DNA from: Anseranas semipalmata
Lineage: Eukaryota; Chordata; Aves; Anseriformes; Anseranatidae
Assembly (NCBI GenBank): GCA_013399115.1
Contig: VXAA01000959.1
Span: forward strand, 697,353-761,352
Direction of reading: 5' to 3'
Length of the DNA: 64,000 bases
The stretch's first letter is position 1. The number at the start of each line of letters is the position of its first letter. Of this stretch, positions 22,954-35,289 are shown piece by piece. Both the position numbers and the translations under genes were made by a program. Under the pieces are notes generated by a model that saw only the letters and a list, made by a program, of their open reading frames with translations, did no database searches and was not told the DNA's origin.

Positions 22954-25900
22954 CCACTTCTATCCTAAAAGATAACCAGTCACTCTTGGCCTGGTGCTCA
23001 GAGCCTATTATGAAACCTCTGACTGCAAGATCTTGAGTTCCTGCTGTCAGCAACTGTTTCAATTCCCAGTTTCTAGGTCACATTAAAATACTACTATAGT
23101 AGCTTCTATTCATCTTTCTGTCTTTAGCTGTCTCCTTTTCTGGCTTCCTGGCTTTGGCATTCACACTGCAAAGTGTTACTGCTTGTATGAGTAAGTGGCA
23201 CAAATACAGACCTTGCAGAAGCCTGGAAGCATGTAAGCCATAATTTGCTGAATGATGAAAAGGGAACGTAGAGAAAGGCTGGTCCGATATGCTTTCTCTT
23301 TCACCAGAGGCTGATGTGTTAAGATCAGGAAAAGAGGAATGCTGCAAAGAAGTCTTCTTTGATGACTACCTAAAGACCCAGGAATGTACTGTTTGCTAAA
23401 GTTTAAGATACTGGTTTACAACATTTTGGTGTTGTGTCAACAGGGGCCGTCATTAATTCTCTTGGCCTAAATGGTAATACATTGTCATTTAAATAGACTT
23501 CACTGTAATAATTCTACTTATTGTGAAGTGTTTCTGGTTAGTATCTAACTAGATTCTTATAACCAAACCACTAGTTTCAGAAAGAATTGGAATTGCATAG
23601 GAATTGGAATTGCATTGTATGCGGACTTATAAAGAGTCAAAAATTTCCAGCAAATTGTCATGTAACACTCCTGTTAAAATGCAGCTGGAAAGCTTGGACC
23701 AGTGTTCTAGTCTAATAAAAATCTGGAAATGTGATTAATTACTTAGTGGATACGATTCCTATTTTTATTTATGGTGCTATAAAAGTAATTTATGGGACTA
23801 TACAAAGATGAGGCAAATTCTGGAGAACATTAGCAAATAAAAAGTATTGCTTACTGTTGTGTAATGAAAACTGTCATTATTAGCTTAACTAAATAATAAA
23901 ATCTAGGCTTTTCAAGAAACATGCTTACACATTTTCTTACACCTGTAAGAAAGAATACTCACTGGGTCAGAAGGTGCTGTTGCAAATCTTTAGACCATTT
24001 GGAAGAGAATGGGAGAGGAGCTATGTCTCCTGAAGCTCACTCCAAGATGAAACAAAGGTATGTGGGGCAAGCTGTGCTGAAGAATATCCAGGGTAGGAAT
24101 GTGACAAGCCCTGAAAAGGACATGTGATTTAAATGGTCCTTAGCAGCCAAAATGTGCTGTTCAAATCTGGGCAAGCTAGGTTCCTAACGAGCTTCCTTCC
24201 AAAGCCAGGTCTGTAACTGTCATTCTGGAATATGTTTGAATAACATCCCTTCCCAAAAATGCATAAAGGTATTTCCTTTCTTTTCTGTAATTGAGAACGT
24301 TAACTCAGCATCTGACTGACAAGTGTAAAACTACTGATCTTGACTTGGTCTGCACCTTTCAGATTTGTTTGTGCTGCTTCTGGTTTAAATAAGGATTGGT
24401 GTGAGAAACTGCATCTACAATGAAGAAACTTCTATTTCTGTTCTGTTCTCTTTCCCAAAGACAGCCAGAAAGCCTTCAGCTCTGATGAAAACAGGTCACA
24501 TTTCAGCTCAAAGCAATTGAAATGACAGATACAAACTCTGTAAAAAGTTTGTAACAACTCTACTGACAGATACTCAAATGAGTACTGGAGTCCAGCATTA
24601 GAATATTCATTGAAAGGACAGGGAAATCCATTACGGCCCTCACTGCACAAACTTCTCTTGATCAGGTACAAATTCTGCCAAACTCCCTCACTGACACCAG
24701 CAAGAAACTTAAATAACAAGTGCAATGCACAGTCAGTCTTTAAAATAAGAAGGAAGGAAAGTAAGACCTGTCTTGGACTGTTATCAAATTTTCATCTGTT
24801 CTTATGCCAGTAATATATTTCAGGAATGCCATATATTTAATTATGTGACACAGTCCTGTTTTTTCTTTAGGTGCTCTTATACCTGCAGATTATTTTTCAA
24901 ATCTTGATTTACTGCAAGCAGATTTTAGGTGTCCTCTGGTGTCTGGGTACTGGGACTAGCAGAGAGAAATTACATTGGGGCAGGAGTGTTAGGATTATTG
25001 CCCCTTCTGAGGGCAATGTCATTATTAAGGAGCCAGTGAGAAAGTGAACACTGTGTTTTACTCCTTCCTTCCCCCTTTCACATCTCCCCCTCCCCAACAG
25101 GCTCTTGACTAAGAACAGGAACTTCTGACCTGCTTAAGAGGCCCTCCACAAACTCTGTATACCAGCCTAGAGGTGTCTGATATGAGCTCATCTTAGTTCA
25201 GAGGGTTTCTGGGTTGAATGTCTTAAATGAAGGGTGATGTGTTCAACCATTGTAGGAAGAGCAGGAGCAGTGTTTGAGATTTAACTTAAGAAAATTATTT
25301 ATTAGTACTTTTTGTTCTCTGTTAACATTCCTTGGATTCTTTATTACATGATGATTGGACCAGTGCAGTGTCCAGTGAATGCATTTAACACCTATTGTTA
25401 ATCTACTGTTTTTCTCAGAGTAGTAAAGCTGTATCACCAACTCTGTGTTGGTACTTGGAGTTAAGTCCCATTAAAGACAGTCAAAACTGCATCTAAATTT
25501 GTCGGGGCAAAAACTGGGAGTTCATGGTTAAAACAGTGATAAAACAGTGGCTGAATGTGGTAAAGTAGGAAAAGCTCTCTTTCCAGAAAACCTTGAGATC
25601 AGGTTAGTAACACAAATAATATAATGGTGAAAGCTCATTCTTTTGTAGTAAGTCCCAGTCTCTTAGGAGACTGGCAATTTGACAGTATTAATCCCTGATT
25701 GTCTACAGTGAGATGGGCCAGCTGTGGTTCATGGATCACTGGTAGTCCATGGTGGTCCATCTGTTATAAAGGGGATTAGGGAGGAATCCATTAATCTTCA
25801 GGCAACTATGTTTTGCTTCTTGTTTCAGGGACTTGCAGCACCTTCAGAAATGATTCTTTTTCATCTTGCCAGTTAAAATAAAGATATCGAGCACTTCGCT

Positions 25901-27140
25901 GTCCTGCACCTTAACGTTCCTTTTCTGGTACCTTTTTGTAGGAAACTCAATCTTTACTGTTATGAAATGGAAAGAGGGAGAGAAAGACTGCAAAGGCCAG
26001 CCTTGCATTTCAAAATGACCTGGAAAATTTGAAGTAGCTTCTAAGAAAGAGGGATATATGGGGCTCATAAATTAAAGCTTCTGTAGTCAGGGAAAAGTAG
26101 TAAATATTACAATTTCATAGGCATAACCAAGCATAGTAGAATTCATTACATCTTTTCTGCTTAGAACTGTCCCACTTTGATGCATAACACAGTAGGATGG
26201 TCACATTAGGGAGCATACTGGGTTTTTGCCAAGAGTTTGAGAACTGCTAGCCATGAAAATAGGGTCCGCTCTAAGAAGTGGCCCAAATATGAAGTAGTCT
26301 AAGATCTTCTTTTAAACACTGCAAACTCCTTGGGGCATTAACACTGATCAGCAAAGAAGTCACTAAATTATTGCAGCTTCCAATTGTGCTGTTTAAACAT
26401 GTAAACCAAACAGGAGATATGTTGACTACTTCTCCTTACTCAACATTGAAATTCAAGTCCAGAACTTTGCTCTTAACTTTGCTGGCTGGGACTTAGATAT
26501 TTCTCCCAGCACTTTAATAATGCTTTCGTCAGTCTTGAGGAGTCTTAAATAAAAGAATAGTGAATTTCATACAGATTTTTCTAAGCTCTTGCAGTTCTAA
26601 TAAAGTGGTATTGCAAAAATCTGTGTTAAAAACTAAATGGTTGGAAAGAAAAATAGGGCAGGAGGCAGTGAGGAAAAAGGGCAATGGGGAAAAAAAGAAA
26701 GTGAAGACAACATTCTGTAGTCTCTTTGTGGTGAATAAGGATTCCTGGTATATATTTGTGCAGGACAGCACGCTAGTCAGCCTAATGGATGCCTGTTATT
26801 TGCCACTTAATTCCGAAGACTCATACCAAAGCTGGTAATAAGAAGTAAAGAGACGATGAGAGGAGGAATGCAATTATGCAAGGGAAGTGTGGGAATCGCA
26901 ACACATATCTTCCATAGACTCAGTCTAAATTCTAAGACTGCAGGAACTTCTTGGAAGCTGAGGCCTCAAATCTGAGGTATGGCTTTGTAACAACAGTGGT
27001 CATAAATTGGTGTACAAGTACTAGGGTGGGGATGGGCAGAATTTCTTTGCTCTTTCATGTGAGGCTTGTCCCATGTTAGTCCCATTACGGGTTTGTTATA
27101 AGCTGCTCTGTCTTGTGGCTTTATGAATCTTTCAGGTTTT
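22954..27140. other. Unique DNA, no gene recognised
   Basis: This stretch includes a 15-bp direct duplication at 23584-23615 (GAATTGGAATTGCAT twice). Open frames such as 26560-26838 are antisense-overlapped and lysine-rich, and none shows a domain. Confidence 0.55.
23584..23615 (+). repeat. Tandem duplication of a 15-bp unit
   Basis: GAATTGGAATTGCAT occurs twice, separated by two bases. It is probably a replication-slippage duplication. Confidence 0.85.
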
Positions 27141-27149
27141 GTGCACTAG

Positions 27150-27192
27150 AAGAATATTTAGATATTACGAAAGAATATTTAGATATTACAAT
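27150..27192 (+). repeat. 21-bp tandem duplication
   Basis: GAATATTTAGATATTAC occurs at 27152 and 27173, giving a 21-bp period. Because 21 is a multiple of three, a frame through it reads EYLDIT twice, but this follows from the period and is not evidence of coding. Confidence 0.85.
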
Positions 27193-27244
27193 CAATAATA
27201 TGACTGAAATTATTTTTACAGTTTTTGTTAAAGACATTTATTTT

Positions 27245-27308
27245 AACATGGTTATAACATGGTTTTACATGGTTATTTTGGTTATACATGGTTTAACATG
27301 GTTATTTT
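27245..27308 (+). repeat. Imperfect ACATGGTTAT minisatellite
   Basis: About five copies of a 10-12 bp unit (ACATGGTTAT, ACATGGTTTT and variants) lie head to tail. They sit only 55 bp from the 21-bp duplication, so two independent slippage events are adjacent. Confidence 0.8.
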
Positions 27309-28090
27309 TCTCACCTGATTTGATGCCATCTAGGTATATTACCGAATGTGAAAGAACAGTCTGATCTGTCTGAATAATGTTAGAGTTGACTTATAACCTT
27401 TGTAAACAGAAGGACTTCAGGGCATTTGTTTGGTAAGGTATCATGTCATATAAGCAGTGGGAGTGGACAACAAACTTCAGTAATGGCTCTGTTTATGCAG
27501 TAACATTTAAACTCATCTTTTAAAAGCAAAAAGAGTGGTATCCGTTCAGACTTTGAGCATTGCGGCAGTGGAGGTATCCACTCCAGACTGAACAGTGCTT
27601 GTACATCACTGCTCTCCCTTATTGCAGGCATGTCAGAGGAAGAGCAACTGCTTTGGGCACTGCAGTAGAGATGGGTAGTATTATAGCATTATCATGTTAG
27701 GATCTGGCCATGTTTCACACTCCAAACTGGAGCAGATTTTGTTAATTTTTTGCCTAAAGGTAATCCATGATTTGCAGAAGACACCTGTGATCGTTTATCA
27801 GCCTCATTCTTGAAAGACCTATAACTTTGTTCCATCCAATTCTAATGCAGAACGTTCCTGTGGTATCAGGGATTTTTTTTTTTTTTTTCCTTTGTATTGA
27901 CAGGACATAGGGGTAAAATATGCGAGAATTTGATATGCTCCATGCTACAAGTTTGGAGATTGCTAGCTAGACTATTACTGGCTCAGTTTTACATAACCTC
28001 ATTGACTTCAGTGGCTTTATTCTTTTCTTGCACTATAAATGAAAAAGACTCGGTCCATTAACATTTAAATTGGAGATACAGATTCCTGAT
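27309..28090. other. Unique DNA
   Basis: It holds a 16-T run at 27873-27888 and an ATTGACTTCAGTGGCTTTAT phrase at 28000-28020 that resembles old reptilian repeats. Nothing else can be supported. Confidence 0.55.
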
Positions 28091-28094
28091 GTAA

Positions 28095-28520
28095 ACTATT
28101 TGCAATGACATTAATAGTGGGCATAGCCCATTAGTGTGAGCTCATATTAGCAACATCTTAATAATCATGACAGAGCTTATTTTTTTTAAAGTTATGGGAA
28201 TTTCACTGCAGCATATAATTAAATGTGTGTGGAATTTTTATTGGTTATAATTAAGATGCATGATCTTTGTTTATTTTAGTGTTAGAAAGTACTATAATAG
28301 CTCTAAAAAGCACTGGTTGTCATGTGGTATTGCTTAATTATGGAAAAATACTATAAGACTTCAAGTTGGGCTGATTAAAGCAATTAGCACAAAATTATAA
28401 TCAGATGCTATTAAAGTATATAAAAATATTTACAAGCCTCCTCATGACTATGGGAATGGAGCATTAAATATTCCTGTTTTTAAGGAGATGATGCAATTTA
28501 TATTTTTACTATATAGGAAA
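28095..28520. promoter_or_regulatory. Candidate conserved noncoding element or enhancer
   Basis: About 420 bp of complex AT-rich DNA is dense in homeodomain cores (ATAATTAAATG, TATAATTAAGATGC, GCTTAATTATGG, GCTGATTAAAGCAATTAGC, AAATTATAATCAG) plus a MEF2-like CTAAAAAG. It lacks tandem repetition, homopolymers and any CR1 text over most of its length, unlike its neighbours. This resembles vertebrate ultraconserved developmental enhancers. Cross-species conservation is inferred, not seen. Confidence 0.35.
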
Positions 28521-29700
28521 AGAAAACATGAATCTACTAACCACTCATTGGGTAACATTACAAGGAACTTGTGTATATATGTACTTAAGAATATTTTCAT
28601 ATCCCTTAGAATGTTGTGTTATGTGTATTGGTCTTGATTTTCCTCTTATCCACAAAAACTTTCACATTGATATTTCTCCAGCTGATATTATATGATGTAG
28701 ATATTGGATCCTTCTGTTGTTATAAGATCCAAAGTTCATGGACATAGACTATAAGACTCTTCTCTTTGCCCCTTTGCCTCTACCTGGGAAATACTGTCAC
28801 TGAAATTCAGTCTTTGTCACAATATTTATGCCACTGTTAATATTTTCTCCCAGGTTATCATATGGGCAAATATGACATCTGTTCATCCCTTCTTGTTGAT
28901 GGCTTGGGTTGTGCATGGATTCTGGAGATAATCAGCAGTTTAGGGTAGTTGGAACCACCAGCATCATCAACTAAAACACAAGAATTGAGCAGGTGGAGGG
29001 AACAAGGCCTAGAATATTTTTAAATATTATTCTGTCCTCTTCCAGGTCTTGAATCTTTGGAGCGCACTTCAGCAAATCTTCTCTCCACACAAGTATTTTA
29101 AAATATTAAATAAAAGAAGGTGTCATTGGCAGTCACTTCTCTCTGTGCTGTTTCATCTTGGAAATAGTTTCTTCATGTTTGCACAGAAATCTCATCAGTT
29201 CCTTCTTGAATCTATTACTCTGAGGAAGACCTGATGAGAACAGAGCTCTGTGTGTAGCAAGTACTGAGAAGGGAGATGTCATCAGCTGTAATAAAAATGA
29301 ATAAATTTCATCTCAAAACTTTCCGCACTACTTAACGTTATATATTAAAATCTCTCAGCTTATTGCTCGCCTTATTTTTCACAAAGGAAACTGAGGCATT
29401 CCTGTTTTATATCTGCCTCAGTAAGGAAAGTGCGATGGTATTGTTTCAGCTGGGAGATGCCACATTTGTTATGGTAAGAGATGAAGTATGTTTATCAGTG
29501 TCTTTCTTTTCTTACTCTCACCAATCTTGGCTAATTGCATAAGTGAAAAATGGCAGTCCTGTGGCAAATTCTGAGATGTGATATTTTCCTCGGGCAATAT
29601 GTTCCCTGAAACCATATTAAACTAATGCTTTGCATTTCTTCTAATGCTCCATGTCAGTGGCTTGCTTACCTCAATCTGTAATTCTCTACTTATTTTCTAT
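28521..29700. other. Unique AT-rich DNA with a MIR-like scrap
   Basis: ATTTTTCACAAAGGAAACTG followed by AGGCATT at 29373-29400 resembles the MIR 'acagaggaaactgaggca' core. Otherwise nothing is recognised. Confidence 0.4.
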
Positions 29701-29716
29701 TCTTCTCTTCCCAAAG

Positions 29717-29807
29717 CTGCAGAATCTGAGTTTCCATGATAAACAGATGCCAACCATTTCCATATGCTACACAAATAACTTCATCTGTATGCAGCTCAAT
29801 GGTTCTG
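29717..29807 (+). other. Candidate exon
   Basis: The pyrimidine-rich acceptor CTATTCTTCTCTTCCCAAAG and the donor TTCTG|GTGAGTTG frame 91 bases. Frame 1 is open for 30 codons plus one base and includes LQNLSFHDKQMPTISI. A 20-T tract starts 16 bases after the donor. The minus strand is also open across this interval, which lowers confidence. No family is recognised. Confidence 0.17.
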
Positions 29808-29823
29808 GTGAGTTGCTGCAGAC

Positions 29824-29843
29824 TTTTTTTTTTTTTTTTTTTT
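29824..29843 (+). repeat. Poly-T tract (20 T)
   Basis: Twenty consecutive T residues immediately downstream of a donor-like site. Confidence 0.94.
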
Positions 29844-30455
29844 AAAGTAAATAAAATCCATGCTGTGAGACTCTTAAAACAAAATTCTTTCTGTGCCTGC
29901 ACATTGCATGGTGACTTACAAGGTATGTAGATGCCATCAACTAAATTGTTTGGTGCAAAGTTCATGAATGACAAAAGTAACACATGCATGGTCCCATAGA
30001 TAACACTTGAGTTTGTACTTTTAGGATGTTGGTAGTAAGCTACTTCATTTTCCTGGAAAAAAAACCACACGTACTTGACGATATAAGCTCTCTCAAATGA
30101 GGTACTGTATTATCTATGCATTTCTGTTATATTAGGATTCTCTTTAGGCGAATGCTGTTGTATTGACTCTCAGCTGTTTCTTTTAAAAACAAAATCACTA
30201 TTCATCTCCAGACATACCCCTCTCTTATAGCGATGACCACAGTGAGGAGCTTCACTTCTTACGTTTCTTTTCATATGCAAGGGAAGTGACTTGGCTGATG
30301 TTGAAACACTGCTACTGAGTGGGGAATGGAAGCTGGAAGACCATTTGATTAGGTATTCATCTGCTGGGAAATGAATATATTCCCGAATCCTAAGCAATAA
30401 GTTCTTACAGACACAACCAGCATGACAAAACTTGAGGTGGTTAGAAAGGCAGACT

Positions 30456-30456
<1 letters not shown>

Positions 30457-30486
<30 letters not shown>
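30457..30486 (+). repeat. Poly-T tract (30 T)
   Basis: Thirty uninterrupted T residues. An N follows 14 bases later at 30501, consistent with reduced sequencing or assembly quality after the homopolymer. Confidence 0.95.
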
Positions 30487-30489
<3 letters not shown>

Positions 30490-30500
30490 TCACTCTGTTA

Positions 30501-30501
30501 N
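30501..30501. other. Ambiguous base N
   Basis: A single unresolved base in TGTTANTCATA, just downstream of the 30-T tract. Confidence 1.
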
Positions 30502-31232
30502 TCATAACCTCACTTGGGTCCTTTTTAGTGTTAGTTGTGTATCCATGTTGAGAATAGCTCAGGGGAACCATCATGCTAGAATAGCCCTCTGGCTGTTCAA
30601 CCAGCTTCTAAACCTTTCAGTGACAACTCATCTAAACTCCCGCAGCTTTACTGCATCTCTTTGACCACTCACTTCTCTAAAGTGACATCTTTCAGCAGTT
30701 CCTCTTTTAGTCTTGGCACACTCATCTTGGCATCTGCGGTCTTTCAAAAAATAAATTTCTTACTGTTATATATAAATTTCTATTCTGCTTATACATCTAT
30801 TCTGAACTTGTGCTTTTTTTTTCTCCAGAGTCAATAAACAATTAAATAATAAGCAGGTTTTTAACCATTTAGATAAATAGGGCTTGTTGAAATAATTTAG
30901 ACTGCCCAATCTCCTTTGCTCAGTGTTGTCTCACTGCTCTCTCATGTTCTCCAGTGTATAAGTTGCTTTTGTTTCTTACAAGCCAGTATCTCTGCTGCAA
31001 GACGAACGAAAATAGAATGTGAGGGCAGATCTACACTAGGAAATTGAGCTTTGATGCCAAGCATTATCTAGCTAATGGGCATAAGAGCAGTACTGAAGAT
31101 AAGCAGTAGCAAAGACTCCAGTCAGGAACTACTGCATCCATATGGCCATGTTTGCACTTTGGTATAGAAATTTTAACTTTGTTCCAGATATGGACTCCAA
31201 TTTTTTCACATTTTGATGGAAGTCTGAACTGC

Positions 31233-31250
31233 TTTTTTTTTTTTTTTTTT
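31233..31250 (+). repeat. Poly-T tract (18 T)
   Basis: Eighteen consecutive T residues followed by AACAG. Confidence 0.93.
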
Positions 31251-32754
31251 AACAGCTATTGTTAGAGGTGCTACTGAAATCAAGTTTCTTTGCATGTCAA
31301 GCGCATACTATAATGAAATTTTGCTTTGTAGCTACAACCACAATAGTCCAGGGACTGTGCTATAATCACTGGATACTCCCCTCCCTTACTCATAGGCAAG
31401 TTGTTTAAATTAATGTACGATAAAAGCTTATCAGATTTTAGGGTGAAGTACAGAACAGCTGAGACACATGATGTTCAGCCAGCTAATTGCCTGGATTAAC
31501 TTTTTGATTCTCACATTCAATGGCAAATCTGCCATCACCAAAGACACAAAAACTCAGCCTCTTCTGCTTCAGAAGTTCAGGTTTTGGTCATGAACATAAT
31601 AACTAACAATATCACAATGAGAAGTGAATTCGGTGACCTCTGTTATTTGATGGTTTCAGCAGCTCTGTCTCACTAGGAGTGCTTTGAATTTTTCAGTCAA
31701 CCTAGCAACATACTCTTTGATACGCTCTTCATTATTAAGCTAATAGGGAGGCACATGGAGGACTTTAAAATGGATTCAAGTGTGAAACCAGTAGGTAATA
31801 TACATAATGAGGCCATTGCCACAGCTGTGCTGCTTGGTAGAGTTAAGCTATAAAGGAACTTGAAATTGGCTCTGGTTTGAGTTAGGCCTGTGCTTGCAAA
31901 CAGCAGAGATGTTGGGAATATCAGGCAAACAGTCTGGGATTTCTTAATTGACTGAAGTTATCTATGTGTAAGTGATCTTGTAAAAGCTGACTGGGGGGAA
32001 AGGGAGGGGGTTATTATTTTTATTTATTTTTAAACGGGGAAAACAGCAACAAAATCCCCTATGTGTATTTCCTCCTTTCTCCTCTGAGGTTCTGATATGC
32101 ACATTTTCCTCTCTCCACTACCTGCATGTGGATTTCAGGTCTCCTTTCATATCTAACTTATCACAAGGCTTCTCACTGCAATATAATGCTATGATATGGA
32201 TCTGCCTGTAAGCACTATCTGGGTCTCATTTTGCAAATACCTGAGTGTGTTCACATCTTGCTGTGGTTGTCAAACATGCTGATATAATAAGACTATTCAA
32301 AATCAATTTTTCAACTTCTCAAAGTCTGTCTATGCACCTGGAATTAAGAAATCATAAAATGATGCCAGGCCTTCTTATTTTGAAAAGATGGATGTTCTCA
32401 TGGCTAAGACCGGTGGGGGAGAACAGAGGGAGGGAATGAAGACTTGGTTCTTATCTCTGTCAAATACTTTTCATGCCTTATAGCATGTCACTTAGTCTCT
32501 GTGCATCTCTGTAGGGACCTTGTAACTCCTAGTACCTGTAGGGATAATAGCCCTTCTTCTCTCCCCCTATTCATCCCATTGTTTTGGTTTGTGAACTCTT
32601 ATTAGTAAAAGACTGTTTTTTGATGAGATGATATCTACATTGGTTCCTTCAAGCTGGGCCATAAATATTTCTGAGAATCATCTGTCAAAATATCTCAATG
32701 AAAAAAAAAATCACATTTTTAGGGCAACGAAGTGTTTTGCCTGTTTCCATGCTT

Positions 32755-32756
<2 letters not shown>

Positions 32757-32787
<31 letters not shown>
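32757..32787 (+). repeat. Poly-T tract (31 T)
   Basis: The longest homopolymer in the window. It runs directly into CTTGTAG, so it could act as an extreme polypyrimidine tract for the following candidate exon. Confidence 0.95.
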
Positions 32788-32794
32788 CTTGTAG

Positions 32795-32895
32795 TCCACA
32801 AGGACAGGCCAGCCCGGCCCACATCTCCTGAAATGTTCTGTGGTTTTCCTCTTCTCCATGAATTGCTGCAGTGTATTTTGGAGTTGTGATCTACT
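32795..32895 (+). other. Candidate exon after a 31-T tract
   Basis: The T tract plus CTTGTAG makes a strong acceptor, and CTACT|GTAAGAG is a fair donor 101 bases later. Frame 1 is open throughout (33 codons plus two bases). Another frame runs HKDRPARPTSPEMFCGF and then stops at 32888, so it could also be a terminal exon. The first 40 bases are GC-rich (GGCCAGCCCGGCCCACATC), unlike the surroundings. An alternative explanation is a retroposed 3' end in reverse orientation, with the T tract as its tail. Confidence 0.18.
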
Positions 32896-34013
32896 GTAAG
32901 AGTGATATAAATTGGGAATCTACAGGAAGGAACTGATGAATATAGAACTTAAAAGTAAGAACAGCAATTCAGGTGACTGTACCTCAGTTGCGTTCTGACC
33001 AGGATAATCCTGGGCTCATGAAATGTTTTATTTTAACTTAACTAGTGCTTATTATAAATCTACAAGAACTTTATAATCTCTGAAATTGGAAAATACAGTA
33101 ATTTACTTATGGAATTCAAGTCAGTGCTCATGTAGAGATTTCAAAGGGAACTAAAATTTGATTTATTAGATTTTTGTTGTTGTTGTTGTTGTTTTCCCTT
33201 TAGGAGTGTTTTTGTAAATTCTCTGTATTTAATGCAGGTAAACATGGACTGTGTGCTGCTGTAAGTACATAGCTATTCCAGGTTATACTTACAGACTTGT
33301 AGAACAAACCCACAAACAACAATCAAGAGAGACTGTGCCTGATGAAATAGTGTGTGGTTTGGAAGACCTGGCTTTGGTAGGATGCTGCTGCCTAAGCTCA
33401 ACATGCAAAACTTTTTTTTGCGATTGTGTATTTGTGTATAATGGAGCCTCATTTGGGGAAATGAAAGTAGCGTGGCCTTTAGAGGAAGGGAGGAAAGCTT
33501 TTTTAAACCATGTAAAGACTGAAGATGTAGAGGGGGTGGAACAGGGAGACTCAAAACTCTTAAAATAGCTTTTTTGGTTTGGGGGCATCAGAATTAAATA
33601 TAAAGTGAAGCCTTAGGACCCTAATGACTTAAATCAGACTGTTCTTGAACCAGTGAGCTTTTTGGTATATATTTGGAATTCAGGGAAAAAAAAAAAAAAA
33701 TGCACACCTTATTTCTGATAGGACTAGATAAATTTGGGATATCCAAATTCTGGAGGAAAAGAAAATAGCCAAAACCTGTTAACTAAGTAAAGGAAAATAT
33801 ATATCCTTTGAAGTGCAGAGAGGACCTTATTTTTTTCTAAAAGTGATTGAAGAAATCTGAAATCAGGACTTCCCCTTACATAATACAAATTTTACTTTGT
33901 AAATTTTTTGAACAATTTTTTAACAATTGGCCAGGCATGCAGATTTTTTTTTTACTTTTTTTTTTTTTTCCCCAAGTTAAGTAAGTACACAGTTGAAAGC
34001 TGCCAGTGGAAAA

Positions 34014-34014
34014 N
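34014..34014. other. Ambiguous base N
   Basis: A single unresolved base in GGAAAANTTGTC, close to the T-rich stretch at 33942-33969. Confidence 1.
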
Positions 34015-35164
34015 TTGTCTTTTGTTTTTCGTTTTTGTTCCAATTTAAGGATAGGAGCATATCCCGCCAATCCCAAACAGAACAGTAAAGTTGCAGTACC
34101 AAAAATCTCCCAAGGAAGTCTGCTCTTGCCATGAAATCCTGGGAAGGGTGACTTGAATAAAACTGTGAATGCTTTGAGGTTCATCCAAACTGAATGTGAA
34201 CTCTGCACCTTTACAGATTCACACATCACTGCTTTATTTTATGTGAAACAGTTTCTGAGGAAAAATACTGGGGCCTTTTGCTACTGCTCAGCTGTGGGAG
34301 GGTGCTTGGCCAATGTGTGGGCAGTGGGGCAAGTTGTGGGGCAGATGTCTTCCCCTCTGATGCGGGGCACAGTTACTGCTGCACAGTGACTGCTGTAGAA
34401 ATGAGATCTGGAAGTATAGGGAGCAGCTCAAGCTGCTGGGAGCAGGACACAGTGTGGCTCTGTAGCTGCTCATCCTGTCCTGGTGTTTTTCTCAGCCCTT
34501 CATCTAAATATATGAAGTTGTAGAGTTTCTGGGCCCTGTTCACGCCGGTATACATTGATGCAACTGATTCAAGTTCAGCAGATTTGGAACTGTTTAAAAC
34601 TGAAACAAACAAACAAAACCCTGTCAGCTGGATCAGCAAAAACAATGAGATTGGACCAGAAGTCATGAGAGTTTGAAGTACTACAGGATCTGAGCTGATT
34701 TCTAATTCCATTTTTATTTTTGGAGAAAGGGAGTCAGGGCAGGCAGGTGATTTCTATCTGTTGCTGTATCACAGAAAAACAAATTTGGCTGATTTAGTGC
34801 TATTTGTTTATTTTGCCCGAACTCTTACTAGACTGTCTTTGACCCAGGTTAATTAGCATTGTTCTTCCTACTTCTCACAGCTGTCCCTGAAACATCAGCT
34901 TTCCTCCTGCAGGGAGGCAGCAAGTCTTGCCTCGGTGATTTCCTGCAGTTAATGCAAATCTTCTCATTGTCCCGGTCCTGCAAAAGAGCAGCTTCGTGTA
35001 GTTCTAACTCACCCTCCTTTTACTGGCTTTACATTGTTACAGATTAAGTACGGAGGAAGGCAGAAATGGAAAAACTACTTTCTTTTCTTCAAAAGACTGG
35101 AATAAAAGGCAAGAAGCTGAATTGCTTGTTCATGTGTTGACTCAATAGGACAGTTATTCCCTGG

Positions 35165-35289
35165 AATAGGCCAGGCTGGATGGGGCTTTGGGCAGTCTGA
35201 TCTAGAGACATCCCTGCCTATGGCAGGGGGGTTGGACTTAGTCTTGAAAGTCCCTTCCAACCCAAACCATTCTATGGTTTTGTTATTCC
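35165..35289 (+). mobile_element. CR1 LINE 3' tail fragment
   Basis: Only about 120 bp of CR1 3' end is present: AGGCCAGGCTGGATGGGGCT, TGGCAGGGGGGTTGGACTTA, GTCCCTTCCAACCCAAACCA, then the terminal TTCTATGG. This is the characteristic CR1 3' UTR. It carries no coding sequence and is a severely 5'-truncated insertion, from a different CR1 subfamily than the copy at 15.7 kb judging by the tail. Confidence 0.93.

Larger units (their letters stand above)
29850..35160. other. Unique DNA with many long T tracts
   Basis: Apart from the homopolymers and one exon candidate listed separately, no gene is recognised. A (TTG)n run sits at about 33174-33194. Open frames at 33251-33588 overlap on both strands. 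Confidence 0.55.

Noticed and set aside
29690..30070. 126-codon minus frame
   Set aside because: It reads through the 20-base homopolymer as poly-lysine and shows no domain.
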